Assembly: GCA_964634565.1 (NCBI GenBank)
Contig: CAZWLP010000006.1
Span: 1 to 64,000, forward strand
Origin: JAUVKT01 sp964634565
GTDB lineage: Bacteria > Bacteroidota > Bacteroidia > Bacteroidales > VadinHA17
DNA: 64,000 nt
Direction: 5' to 3'
Numbering within the stretch: the stretch's first letter is position 1; each line of letters begins with the position of its first letter. This document shows, in pieces, positions 42,221-51,300 of this stretch. A program made the translations under genes and the position numbers. The notes beneath the pieces are model-generated. The model was not told the DNA's origin and did not search any database. It saw only the letters and a program-made list of their open reading frames with translations.

Positions 42221-42342
42221 TTTATGTCCGGATTTAAATTATAAATCCAGATTTGTTTTGTATTATTAGACTGAAAAATTATTCAATATCTTGGTATGAT
42301 ATTTGATACTAATACTATAGAATATTAATTTCGGAGGTAATG

Positions 42343-43647
42343 ATGAAAACATATTTATATATAGCAATTTTATCCACTTTTATATTGAGCTCATGTTCGT
42401 CAGGCTTATATGTAAGTGGAGAATATGATGATTTATATTACACCCCTTCAGACAGGGTGGAATATGTGCAGACAGCAGAAATACCGCTTAATGCATATCA
42501 GTCTATTGATGCAATAGAAGATCAATATGCACTTGACACCCTGGTGGCTGATGAATATTTATATGATGGTGATTATGTTGACGATAAGGCTTATTCTGAT
42601 GATTCCAAGGATGCCTTCGATTATTATGACAGATCATATACTTCGAGTTTAAGCCGTTTTTATGGTAATTATTTTGATCCTTACTGGAGAGATCCTTACT
42701 ACTATAATTATGGCTATCCTAGTTACAGTTTTTCATTTGGGTACAGACCTTTCGGATATTCTTCCAGCTTCTTTTATAGTCCTTATTCGTACTATGACAA
42801 CTTTTACAATCCCTATTATAGAAGTTATTCGGGATGGGGCTATTCACCATATTATTATAATAGCTACTATGGATTACCTTATTACTCTGTATACAACAAT
42901 TCATATTATGTAAATAGTAGTGATAGATATTATAATACAACTAATCAGCGTCGAAGAAGTTACAGTACTACCTCGCGTAACTATACAAGTTCTGCACGTT
43001 CAAAGGTTACATCGGTAAGCGGAGACAGAAGAGCTTCTGTATCGGGTACTACCGGAAATGTAGCAAGCGATAGCAGAAGAACCAGCCTTGAGTCGACTTC
43101 TGTTAACAATACTTCCAGAGCGAATACTGCAGTAAGAAGTCAGGGAAGGACAGGAACCAGGGTTAATTCAACATCCTCATCTGCCCGTACAACTACTCAA
43201 AAACCTGTATATAATTCTACACAAAGAACATATAAGCCAACATACAATAATCCAAGGATGACTACCAGGCCATCTTATAATAACAGGGCTACTACTAACT
43301 CCAGGGTATCTACGCCTTCTAATGTAAGAAGCGTGACAAGGAGTAATGCGGGTAGTCAGAACAGGTCATCATACAATAGTTCAAATAGCTCAGTTAACAG
43401 GGCCCGATCTTCAGTATCCTCTTCAAACAGATACTCATCACCGGCTAGAGTTAACAGCTCTTCGAGCAGGTCTGGTGTATCTGGTCGTGGGTCAGCGGTT
43501 AAATCATCAAGTTCTATTTCTTCCCGCTCGGGTACAGTCAGATCTTCTTCAGGTAGTGGCTCGTCAAGGTCTTCCGCAGGACGATCAAGCACCGGTAGCA
43601 GTAGCAGGTCGAGCAGCTCAGGTAGCAGAACGGGTGGCAGAAGGTAA
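42343..43647 (+). CDS. Low-complexity Tyr/Ser-rich lipoprotein
   Basis: A 434-residue protein. The N terminus MKTYLYIAILSTFILSSCSS has a type II signal with lipobox LSSC, so it should be lipid-anchored. An acidic segment follows (about 60-100), then a Tyr/Phe/Ser-rich region (FGNYFDPYWRDPYYYNYGYP-like stretches, about 105-195). A long Ser/Arg/Thr tail ends SSSGSRTGGRR. Its architecture parallels the gene before it: aromatic middle, then a basic low-complexity tail. CGGAGGTA just upstream is a clear ribosome binding site; ATG 42340 and 42343 are both possible, and I take 42343 from spacing. Function unknown. Confidence 0.7.
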   Translation: MKTYLYIAILSTFILSSCSSGLYVSGEYDDLYYTPSDRVEYVQTAEIPLNAYQSIDAIEDQYALDTLVADEYLYDGDYVDDKAYSDDSKDAFDYYDRSYTSSLSRFYGNYFDPYWRDPYYYNYGYPSYSFSFGYRPFGYSSSFFYSPYSYYDNFYNPYYRSYSGWGYSPYYYNSYYGLPYYSVYNNSYYVNSSDRYYNTTNQRRRSYSTTSRNYTSSARSKVTSVSGDRRASVSGTTGNVASDSRRTSLESTSVNNTSRANTAVRSQGRTGTRVNSTSSSARTTTQKPVYNSTQRTYKPTYNNPRMTTRPSYNNRATTNSRVSTPSNVRSVTRSNAGSQNRSSYNSSNSSVNRARSSVSSSNRYSSPARVNSSSSRSGVSGRGSAVKSSSSISSRSGTVRSSSGSGSSRSSAGRSSTGSSSRSSSSGSRTGGRR

Positions 43648-43729
43648 CAGAAAAATGTTTTATTAGTATTATGATTTATCCTCCATGTAGTAAAAAGGAG
43701 GTATAGGCGGGTACGTAAAATTAAAAAGA

Positions 43730-45205
43730 ATGAAAAGAATAATTATAATAATCAGTTTTATCATAGGGTCATTTGCAGCGCTCAAAGGCCAATATGTTGA
43801 TGAAGCTTTAAAATACTCACAGTTCTTCTACGGCGGAACAGCGAGGTTTCAGGCAATGGGAGGAGCGTTTACATCTCTGGGAGGCGACCTTTCGGTGCTT
43901 AGTTTGAATCCTGCAGGACTGGGGATGTTCAGATCCACAGATGTAAGTTTCACCCCACAGATGTATTTTAATAACTCCACGACTGAATTTGGAGGAGAGA
44001 TAAGTAAAGATAATGCTTATAACCTGAATATTAATCAATTTGGGATTGCTACACCGATCAGTAAGGGTGGATCTGGCAGCGGACTTGTTTCGTTAAATTT
44101 TGGATATTCATTTTCAGTTACCAATAACTTTAATGGTAATGCAATAATTAGCGGAAATCTTGGAAGCAGTTCAATGGTCGATTATTTTATGGATAATGCA
44201 GAAGGAACCGATTACCTTGATCTTACTGGTACTGAGGGGATGGTATTTGATGCATGGATGATTGATACATTAACTAATAATTACAGCTCATATGGTTCAG
44301 CATTTTCTAACTATGGAGCCGATGCAAACTCAACATACGGGCAGGAAGTAAGAAGGATTATATCGTCGGAGGGAAGCAGCAAGGAACATTCGTTAAGCCT
44401 GGCGGCTAATTACAGCGATAAGATTTACCTGGGTTTTACTCTTGGTCTAAGCAGAATATATTCTGTTTACCAGTACGATCATCTGGAGACGGATCGGGAA
44501 GATAATATTTACCCTTTTAATCAATTCCAGTATCAGGAATACGTTGAAACAGAAGGTAAGGGCTATTCAATTAAGCTTGGTGCTATTATACGGCCAATCG
44601 AGTCGCTGAGACTTGGATTTGCTGTTCATTCTCCAACTGTTTATCGCCTGAATGAGTATTATTATGATTACGTCTACGGGTCAACGGATGATGGACCTTC
44701 TATTGAATTTCAGGGCGATGATTTCAGTTTCTCCTATACCCTGGTTACTCCCTTGAGGATTACTACAGGAGCATCATTACAACTAGGTAAAAGAGGAATA
44801 GTCAGTGCTGATTATGAATTTATTGATTATAAGATGGCCAGGTTCTCAAAACCTTCTGATGATGGTAATTTTGCCAGAGAGAATCAGGATATTAAAAATA
44901 TATTGGATGTAGCACATAACTTCAGATTTGGTGGTGAGTTCAGACTAATATCTTCGGTTTATCTGAGAGGGGGATATGCATTATATGGTAGTGGTTTTAC
45001 AAAGGGTGAAGATAACAGGGATAATTCCTATAATATCCTTTCCGGCGGTATAGGTATAAGACAGAGTAATTTTTATTTTGATGTTTCATATTCTCTTAGA
45101 AGTAATACAGGAGACTATCTGATGTATCAGAATAATAACCTTGATTTTGCGAGTATCAGTTACGACAGGAGTATGATTACTGCCACAATCGGAATAAAGA
45201 TGTAA
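43730..45205 (+). CDS. OmpP1/FadL/TodX family outer membrane protein
   Basis: A 491-residue outer membrane beta-barrel. The signal peptide covers about 1-20 (MKRIIIIISFIIGSFAALKG). The FadL-type hatch region includes ALKYSQFFYGGTARFQAMGG and SLNPAGLGMFRSTDVSF. The barrel strands end with the aromatic-rich C terminus SMITATIGIKM. Relatives transport hydrophobic molecules, and some Bacteroidota members (PorV-like) work with T9SS. Which applies here cannot be told. It follows the two low-complexity genes and ends at a terminator. Confidence 0.85.
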   Translation: MKRIIIIISFIIGSFAALKGQYVDEALKYSQFFYGGTARFQAMGGAFTSLGGDLSVLSLNPAGLGMFRSTDVSFTPQMYFNNSTTEFGGEISKDNAYNLNINQFGIATPISKGGSGSGLVSLNFGYSFSVTNNFNGNAIISGNLGSSSMVDYFMDNAEGTDYLDLTGTEGMVFDAWMIDTLTNNYSSYGSAFSNYGADANSTYGQEVRRIISSEGSSKEHSLSLAANYSDKIYLGFTLGLSRIYSVYQYDHLETDREDNIYPFNQFQYQEYVETEGKGYSIKLGAIIRPIESLRLGFAVHSPTVYRLNEYYYDYVYGSTDDGPSIEFQGDDFSFSYTLVTPLRITTGASLQLGKRGIVSADYEFIDYKMARFSKPSDDGNFARENQDIKNILDVAHNFRFGGEFRLISSVYLRGGYALYGSGFTKGEDNRDNSYNILSGGIGIRQSNFYFDVSYSLRSNTGDYLMYQNNNLDFASISYDRSMITATIGIKM

Positions 45206-45226
45206 TAAAAAATAATTATCGGATAT

Positions 45227-45265
45227 AAATAAGGATTGGTACTATTGCTGATCCTTATTTTTTTT
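45227..45265 (+). terminator. Terminator after the OmpP1-family gene, inside wbqC
   Basis: A 10-bp stem (45227-45236 with 45251-45260, AAATAAGGAT/ATCCTTATTT) has a 14-base loop and a T-run to 45265. Its loop and 3' arm encode the last residues of the convergent wbqC gene, which explains that protein's Lys-Lys-Asn-Lys tail. Confidence 0.75.
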
Positions 45266-45895
45266 GCAGTTAATAAGATAACTGTATGATTCAGGTCCCA
45301 TATTAAATATCAGATCGAGAATTGACAGGTTGGGGATAAATCCTTTCTCAATACTGAATACCTGGAAATACTCCGGAAGATTATCAATAAAATCATGCTT
45401 ATCCTTTTTAGGATGAATAGTGTTACGAAAATCTCTGTAACCTTCTATATTGCTGATATATGACTCAGATAAAGTAAAGCTGTCATCAATTCCGAGTATC
45501 GACATCATCTTTTCTAGTATCTCTGTATTGAGTTGAATCAGGTATTTATGATTTTTTAATATTATATCCCTGATTTCATCTATATAGAACTCATAAAAAG
45601 CAGACGAATTATAGGATGTTTCCATGGTCCTCAGGTGATTTTCCTGCCATGGACGTGAATAGTCTATTTTAAGTGATGTAATATTTACCTTATGAAAGCT
45701 TCCTCTTTCAACGGGCACCGACAGAACCTGAATTCCATTGGGCGAGTATATTTTACACCTGTTTCTATATGTTTGTTTTATATAATTATCATGCCCTTCT
45801 ATTATTATTTTTTCAGCCTCTAAGAAATATGTAAAATATTGAATGGGAGGGAAATAGGCCGTAGAGAATAAGCTGACAGCAGATTTTTTATCCAT
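45242..45895 (-). CDS. WbqC family protein
   Basis: A 217-residue cytoplasmic protein of the WbqC-like group, with FSTAYFPPIQYFTYFLEAEK and HDNYIKQTYRNRCKI near the N terminus and the family pattern SFHKVNITSLKIDYSRPWQ. Some relatives sit in O-antigen clusters, but their chemistry is not established. It ends the larC-larE-larB-wbqC run, six bases after larB, although a role in nickel cofactor synthesis is not implied by the family. Confidence 0.8.
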   Translation of the reverse strand: MDKKSAVSLFSTAYFPPIQYFTYFLEAEKIIIEGHDNYIKQTYRNRCKIYSPNGIQVLSVPVERGSFHKVNITSLKIDYSRPWQENHLRTMETSYNSSAFYEFYIDEIRDIILKNHKYLIQLNTEILEKMMSILGIDDSFTLSESYISNIEGYRDFRNTIHPKKDKHDFIDNLPEYFQVFSIEKGFIPNLSILDLIFNMGPESYSYLINCKKNKDQQ

Positions 45896-45901
45896 TTCAA
45901 T

Positions 45902-46648
45902 TTATAATCTGTTAATTATACTGGCATTAAATCCGGCGCCAAAGCCATTGTCGATATTAACTACACTGACTCCCGATGCACAACTTGTAAGCATTGCCAG
46001 CAGAGCCGATACACCATTAAAATTTGCTCCATAGCCAACGCTTGTGGGAACTGCTATAACCGGAGCATCCACCAGGCCGCCTACAACACTAGCCAGTGCT
46101 CCTTCCATGCCTGCAATAACCACTATTACCTTACTTTCCCTTATCTGTGGTAATTTATCAACAAGCCTGTGTATGCCGGCTACTCCGGCATCATAAAACC
46201 TGTTCACCCTGTTACCAAGCAGCTCAGCAGTAACAGCAGCTTCTTCTGCTATAGGATGGTCTGATGTGCCTGCCGTTATAATCGCGATTGGCTTCTCCTG
46301 TATTTTAGTTTCTTTATTTACGACGCTAATAATTCTGGCATCTTCGTACCAGACTGCAGAAGGAATTACTTCCTTTACAGAATCAAATTTTTCACGGTCT
46401 GCCCTGGTTCCGATAATATTGTCGCCATGTTCGGAAATATGTTCAAAAATTCCCTTTACCTGTTTTATGGATTTCCCTTCGCAATAGACAATTTCAGGAT
46501 ACCCTGTTCTGAGTTCACGGTGATGATCGATCTTTGCATAGCCCAGGTCTGAGTATGGGAAGTGTTTTAATCTTTCCAGTGCTTCATCGATTGAAAGCTT
46601 ATCTTCTTTTACTTCAACGAGTAATTTTTGCAGTATATTCTTATCCAT
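45902..46648 (-). CDS. larB: Nickel pincer cofactor synthesis carboxylase LarB
   Basis: A 248-residue protein related to PurE/AIR carboxylase. LarB carboxylates nicotinic acid adenine dinucleotide and cleaves the phosphoanhydride, the first step to the nickel-pincer nucleotide. The PurE-like core shows ITAGTSDHPIAEEAAVTAEL, VVIAGMEGALASVVGGLVDAPVI and VPTSVGYGANFNGVSALLAML. The N-terminal region GYPEIVYCEGKS is typical. Arranged between larE (14 bases) and wbqC (6 bases). Confidence 0.92.
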   Translation of the reverse strand: MDKNILQKLLVEVKEDKLSIDEALERLKHFPYSDLGYAKIDHHRELRTGYPEIVYCEGKSIKQVKGIFEHISEHGDNIIGTRADREKFDSVKEVIPSAVWYEDARIISVVNKETKIQEKPIAIITAGTSDHPIAEEAAVTAELLGNRVNRFYDAGVAGIHRLVDKLPQIRESKVIVVIAGMEGALASVVGGLVDAPVIAVPTSVGYGANFNGVSALLAMLTSCASGVSVVNIDNGFGAGFNASIINRL

Positions 46649-46662
46649 CCTTCAAGTATTTT

Positions 46663-47466
46663 TTATTTATCTCTGATAATATTAAGACTACCCATTTTAT
46701 ATCCCTCCATATCAAGTGTAATATGCTTAATACCAAGCTCTTTAAGTCTGCTTATAATTACAGATCTTACTTTATTTTTATTTATTTCTTCTATATATTT
46801 CGGATAGCATTCCAGTCTGGCTATATCACCATGAAGTCTCACCCTGGTACCGGCGAATCCCAGGTCCTTAATAAATAACTCGGCCTGTTCAATTATATAG
46901 AGCATTTTTTCGTCAACTTCGGTGTCGTGAGGAATCCTTGTCAGAAGGCAGGCATAAGCGGGTTTATTCCATATTTCAAGTTCCCAGCTTTTCAGTTGTT
47001 CTCTTATTTCTTCTTTTGTAATCCCCGATTTTATCAGAGGGCTAAGTATCTTAAGCTCATCAAGGGCTCTTATACCTGGCCTGTAGTCGCTAAGATCATC
47101 AGCATTACTGCCATCCACAATAATATTGAATTGATTTTCCCCGGCGTAATTTTTTATTTCAGAAAACAGTACCTTCTTACATCTGTAGCACCTGTCATGT
47201 GGATTTGAAATAATTGACCGGGGGAAGGGCAAATCAACTACTTTATGTTCAATATTATACTCCTGGCAGAAACTTATTGCTTCATCTACCTCCCATTGAG
47301 GTATATAAGGTGTTTTTACTGTGAGTGCTCTGACTTTAAGCTTAAATATTCTGGCTATGGTATAAAGAAGAAAAGTACTGTCGACACCACCTGAAAATGC
47401 AAGTAATATACGATCAGACTGACTAAACAATCCTTTTAATTTTCCTATCTTCTTATCTATTGTCAA
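46663..47466 (-). CDS. larE: Sulfur transferase LarE of nickel pincer cofactor synthesis
   Basis: A 267-residue PP-loop enzyme that adenylates the LarB product and donates sulfur. It has ILLAFSGGVDSTFLLY (20-35), CYRCKK (93-98) and Cys173 in NKPAYACLLTRIPHDTEV. Cys173 aligns by motif with the sacrificial cysteine of Lactobacillus LarE. I cannot tell from sequence whether it gives up its own sulfur or uses an Fe-S-bound sulfide, as reported for some homologues. It is 2 bases from larC, so tightly coupled. Confidence 0.92.
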   Translation of the reverse strand: MTIDKKIGKLKGLFSQSDRILLAFSGGVDSTFLLYTIARIFKLKVRALTVKTPYIPQWEVDEAISFCQEYNIEHKVVDLPFPRSIISNPHDRCYRCKKVLFSEIKNYAGENQFNIIVDGSNADDLSDYRPGIRALDELKILSPLIKSGITKEEIREQLKSWELEIWNKPAYACLLTRIPHDTEVDEKMLYIIEQAELFIKDLGFAGTRVRLHGDIARLECYPKYIEEINKNKVRSVIISRLKELGIKHITLDMEGYKMGSLNIIRDK

Positions 47467-47468
47467 TA

Positions 47469-48641
47469 TTAGTTGTTTTTAGCCGATTCCATAACAATCC
47501 TGAAGACCTCCTTGATAGGGATATTATTTTGTAGAGAGATTTTAATGCAATCATTATATTCAGGTTTAGCAGAAACCATTTTACCCTCGTAAAAGCCATA
47601 TTTCATTGTAATCTCTCCAATGGGGGTAATAATCTTTTTAAATTGTCTTTCAAGAGATAACTTTTCGACTGGCAATATTCTTAATCCCAGAGTAGTAGAG
47701 TGTGTAAATAAAATCTGTTTTACTTTTTCAATACTTTCATTAAAAGATAAAACAGAAACCTTTGTTCCTGGTCGTCCCTTTTTCATAATAATCTGAGTAA
47801 GAAAAACATCTGAGGCTCCTGCTTCAAGCAGTCTCTCCGTTAAGGAATCATACCACTCAGGGTTCATATCATCTATATTGCACTCCAGCAATGAAGATTT
47901 GTCTCCACCTGTTTTTTCTTCAGATTCTTCTCCCAGATGTACTCTTAGAATATTTGGTCTGGACTCATTAACCTTGTGCCCGATACCATATCCCGAGGAA
48001 GAAATAGTCATCCTGTTCTCTATGTTGAAAACATCTCCAAGGGTTTTAACAATTGTTGCTCCTGTAGGAGTGGTTGCTTCAAAGTCAACACCTCCGGTAG
48101 AAACGGGTATGTCTTTAATTATTTCGGCTGTAGCAGGTGCCGGGACAGGAAGATTGCCATGAGCGCATTTAACAAATCCACCACCCAGTTCCAGTCTGGA
48201 AATAATTACCCTGTCGACATTTAATTTATGATAACAGATAGCAGCCCCAACTATGTCGATAATTGAATCTATTGCCCCAACTTCGTGAAAGTGAATTTTT
48301 TCCTTACTCGTATTATGGACCTTTGCTTCTGCTTCAGCTACCAGGTCAAACATAAGCATGCTTGTCAGCTTAACCTTATTGTCGAGCTTACTATCAGTAA
48401 TAATCCTGGCTATATCAGAAAGATGTCTGTGTGATTTATCTTCTTTTGTCTGTTTTACAGTTACTTTCGTCCCAAAAATACCGTGTCTCTGGTCTTTTTC
48501 TACAATTAATTCCCAACCATCAAGATTGAGTTTGTTTAATTCATTTATTAAATACATGCTATCAATCCCAAGATCAATCATTGCAGCAAGGTTCATATCC
48601 CCGCTTATCCCGGAGAAACAATCATAGTATAGAATTTTCAT
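47469..48641 (-). CDS. larC: Nickel insertion protein LarC
   Basis: A 390-residue CTP-dependent cyclometallase that inserts nickel into the pincer nucleotide. Motifs: YYDCFSGISGDMNLAAMIDL at the N terminus, IHFHEVGAIDSIIDIVGAA, RLELGGGFVKCAHGNLPVPA and NIDDMNPEWYDSLTERLLEA. In Lactobacillus plantarum larC is split by a programmed frameshift (larC1/larC2); here it is one continuous frame. It is the first gene of larC-larE-larB-wbqC and diverges from the DUF362 gene. The client enzyme LarA is not in the window. Confidence 0.93.
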   Translation of the reverse strand: MKILYYDCFSGISGDMNLAAMIDLGIDSMYLINELNKLNLDGWELIVEKDQRHGIFGTKVTVKQTKEDKSHRHLSDIARIITDSKLDNKVKLTSMLMFDLVAEAEAKVHNTSKEKIHFHEVGAIDSIIDIVGAAICYHKLNVDRVIISRLELGGGFVKCAHGNLPVPAPATAEIIKDIPVSTGGVDFEATTPTGATIVKTLGDVFNIENRMTISSSGYGIGHKVNESRPNILRVHLGEESEEKTGGDKSSLLECNIDDMNPEWYDSLTERLLEAGASDVFLTQIIMKKGRPGTKVSVLSFNESIEKVKQILFTHSTTLGLRILPVEKLSLERQFKKIITPIGEITMKYGFYEGKMVSAKPEYNDCIKISLQNNIPIKEVFRIVMESAKNN

Positions 48642-48758
48642 AATGCAGATGTTATAAAACTGGTGCTAATATAGCACTATGCTTACGAATATGAATAAAA
48701 ATATTGTATTTTGCGTGCAGTATAGACGATGCCATTGCGGGCTTAGAATTTTTAATTA

Positions 48759-49685
48759 TTGAATATGAAAAGGAGAGATTTCTTAAAAAAGTCGGTGAGT
48801 GCAGGCCTTGTTGCAGGTGTAGCATATAAGGTTGGTGGATATAATAATCTTTATGGATCAACACCATCGTTGCAGCTTCCGGATCTTGTTGCAGTAATGG
48901 GAGGAAGCCCTGATGCAATGTTTGATAAAGGTATCAGTGCACTCGGAGGTATGACAAATTTTGTAAAAAAAGACCAGACGGTTGTTATAAAACCAAATAT
49001 GGCATGGGATCGTACACCGGAGATAGGGGCTAATACAAATCCTGTACTTATCGGGAGGATTGTTGAGCATTGCCTCAAAGCAGGAGCTAAAAGAGTTTAT
49101 GTATTTGATAATGCAACCCACAACTGGGTAAAAGCATATAAGACATCAGGGATAGAGAAAGCTGCAAAATCGGCTGGTGCAAGGATGGTTCCGGGTGATT
49201 CAGAAAGTTATTACCAGGAAGTATCCATTAAGGGAGCAAAGGTTTTGAAAACAACCAAGGTTCATGAATTGATTCTTGAGTCGGATGTATTTATAAATGT
49301 ACCTGTACTGAAGCATCATTCTTCAACGAAGATGACGGCATCATTAAAGAACCTGATGGGAGCTGTATGGGACAGGAAGTGGTGGCATTCTAATAATCTT
49401 CATCAGTGTATTGCAGATTTTGGCCTCTTTGAAAAGAAGCCAGCATTAAATGTTATCGACTGTTATAATGTTATGATGAGAAACGGACCACAGGGAGTAT
49501 CGGTGGCAGATGTTGTAAATATGAAGGCTCAGATCTTATCTGCTGATATGGTTGCAGCAGATTCAGCCGCAGCGATGATGATTAAGAAGGAACCCGGGCA
49601 GATTGATTATATTCCTCTTGCATATGAGTTGGGTATTGGAGAAATGGATCTGTCGCGTTTGCAGATCAATAGGATATCAATGTAA
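48759..49685 (+). CDS. DUF362 protein with Tat-type signal
   Basis: A 308-residue protein beginning MKRRDFLKKSVSAGLVAGVA, a twin-arginine signal (RRDFLK), so it is probably exported folded. The DUF362 core has DQTVVIKPNMAWDRTPEIGA, VYVFDNATHN, VFINVPVLKHHSSTKMT and LKNLMGAVWDRKWWH. The family is linked to Fe-S biology, but its reaction is unknown. It precedes a polyferredoxin by 12 bases on the same strand, and pairing with a ferredoxin suggests an envelope redox role. Confidence 0.82.
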   Translation: MNMKRRDFLKKSVSAGLVAGVAYKVGGYNNLYGSTPSLQLPDLVAVMGGSPDAMFDKGISALGGMTNFVKKDQTVVIKPNMAWDRTPEIGANTNPVLIGRIVEHCLKAGAKRVYVFDNATHNWVKAYKTSGIEKAAKSAGARMVPGDSESYYQEVSIKGAKVLKTTKVHELILESDVFINVPVLKHHSSTKMTASLKNLMGAVWDRKWWHSNNLHQCIADFGLFEKKPALNVIDCYNVMMRNGPQGVSVADVVNMKAQILSADMVAADSAAAMMIKKEPGQIDYIPLAYELGIGEMDLSRLQINRISM

Positions 49686-49697
49686 ATATGCCGGCAA

Positions 49698-51281
49698 ATG
49701 AATAGTCCTCTTTTAAAAAAGATCAGGTTTCTGCTTGCTTTACTGGTCTTAGTGTTATTTATCCTCTCGTTTATAGATTTTAGATATTTACTCCCCGAGA
49801 AGTGGTTTGGGATATTACTATATCTGCAATTTACTCCATCGCTGCTTAAATTTATGGATGCTCCTTCAATTCTTGCAAGCGGATTTATAGTTGTAGCTGC
49901 ACTAACTGTTTTTACCGGCCGATCCTATTGTTCCTTTCTTTGTCCCCTGGGTATCCTTCAGGATGCAATAAGCAGGGCCGGTGGAAAAGTTAAACGTCGC
50001 AACAGAAGGTATGGATTTAAGAAGCCACATACTATTTTAAGGTATTTGTTACTGGCTATTACTCTGATTGTAGCTCTCTCAGGATCAATACACCTGATAG
50101 CTCTTTTAGATCCCTATAGTATTTTTGGAAGGTTTGTAACGTATTTTTTTCAACCACTTATAGTTACTCTTAATAATATTGTTGCATGGATTGCCACTAA
50201 GTTTGATTACTATGAAATTTTTAAGGTTGAGTATATTAAGATACCTCTGATTGTATATCTGATACCCCTTCTTTTCCTGGTTTTGGTTTCCTATATGTCT
50301 TTTACCAGGGGAAGGTTGTACTGCAATACCTTATGTCCTGTTGGTACACTTCTTGGACTCCTGTCCAAGGTGTCTGTTTTCAGGATTACTATTGATAAGC
50401 AATCCTGTACTCATTGTGGAAGATGTGCCATTAATTGTAAGGCCTCCTGCATTGATTTTCTGAATGAGGATATTGATGAAAGCAGATGTGTAACATGTTT
50501 TAATTGTCTTACGGTTTGTCCTGATAATGCAATTAAATATGGTTTGCCCGTGAGAATAAAGAATAAGCCCGTGGTGACTGAGAAAGTTGATTCGTCTAAG
50601 CGCAGGTTTATTGCAGGTTCAATAGGCGCTCTCGCTGCTGCTACTGGTGTTGCCAGGGCGCAGGATGTGCCTGCCAATAAGGAAGCACCTGTTCCGACCA
50701 AGGAATCGACCGTTAAGGAAAATAAAACATACCCCGTATGTCCGTATGGTGCAGTAAGTCTGGAACATTTCAATTCATATTGTACTGCATGTTCGCTTTG
50801 CATAAATGCTTGCCCTGAGCAGGTTATAGTGCCGTCATTTATGGAATACGGTCTGGCCGGTATTATGCAGCCAAGGATGGATTATCATAAGAGCTTCTGC
50901 AATTTTGATTGCACCAGGTGTACAGATATTTGTCCGACAGGTGCTCTCCTGCCTCTGACAGTAGAAGCTAAAAAGCTTACTCAGATTGGGAAAGTCACCT
51001 TTATTAAGGAGAACTGTATAGTTGAGACAGAGAGAACTGACTGCGGTGCATGTTCTGAACATTGTCCTACAAAGGCAGTTTACATGGTCCCTTTTAAGGG
51101 TAACCTCGTTATTCCGGAGGTTAATAATAAGCTATGTGTAGGATGTGGTGCATGTGAATATGCATGCCCGACAAAACCTTTTAAGGCAATTTTTGTTGAT
51201 GGCAATCCAATACACCTCGATGCAGAAAAACCTGCATCTGAGTCATTGAAAGTTGAAAAGATGGAAGAATTTCCATTCTAG
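49698..51281 (+). CDS. NapH-like membrane polyferredoxin with internal Tat-like segment
   Basis: A 527-residue protein. Part 1 (1-220) is membrane-embedded, with about five helices and the NapH/YccM motifs YCSFLCPLG (77-85) and YCNTLCPVG (208-216). Part 2 (about 230-285) holds two 4Fe-4S motifs (CTHCGRCAINC and CVTCFNCLTVC). Part 3 (301-322) is KRRFIAGSIGALAAATG with ARAQ, which looks like a twin-arginine signal inside the chain. Part 4 (323-527) has four more ferredoxin-like Cys clusters (CTACSLCINAC, CTRCTDIC, CGACSEHC, CVGCGACEYAC). It looks like a NapH-type and a NapG-type protein joined. Likely moves electrons between quinol and the periplasm; partner unknown. Confidence 0.85.
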   Translation: MNSPLLKKIRFLLALLVLVLFILSFIDFRYLLPEKWFGILLYLQFTPSLLKFMDAPSILASGFIVVAALTVFTGRSYCSFLCPLGILQDAISRAGGKVKRRNRRYGFKKPHTILRYLLLAITLIVALSGSIHLIALLDPYSIFGRFVTYFFQPLIVTLNNIVAWIATKFDYYEIFKVEYIKIPLIVYLIPLLFLVLVSYMSFTRGRLYCNTLCPVGTLLGLLSKVSVFRITIDKQSCTHCGRCAINCKASCIDFLNEDIDESRCVTCFNCLTVCPDNAIKYGLPVRIKNKPVVTEKVDSSKRRFIAGSIGALAAATGVARAQDVPANKEAPVPTKESTVKENKTYPVCPYGAVSLEHFNSYCTACSLCINACPEQVIVPSFMEYGLAGIMQPRMDYHKSFCNFDCTRCTDICPTGALLPLTVEAKKLTQIGKVTFIKENCIVETERTDCGACSEHCPTKAVYMVPFKGNLVIPEVNNKLCVGCGACEYACPTKPFKAIFVDGNPIHLDAEKPASESLKVEKMEEFPF

Positions 51282-51300
51282 AAGATTGTTTTCCAGGTGT

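Noticed and set aside
43346..43666. 106-codon frame overlapping the end of the Ser-rich lipoprotein gene
   Set aside because: It is in another frame of a Ser/Arg-rich repetitive stretch, with no plausible start context or family match.
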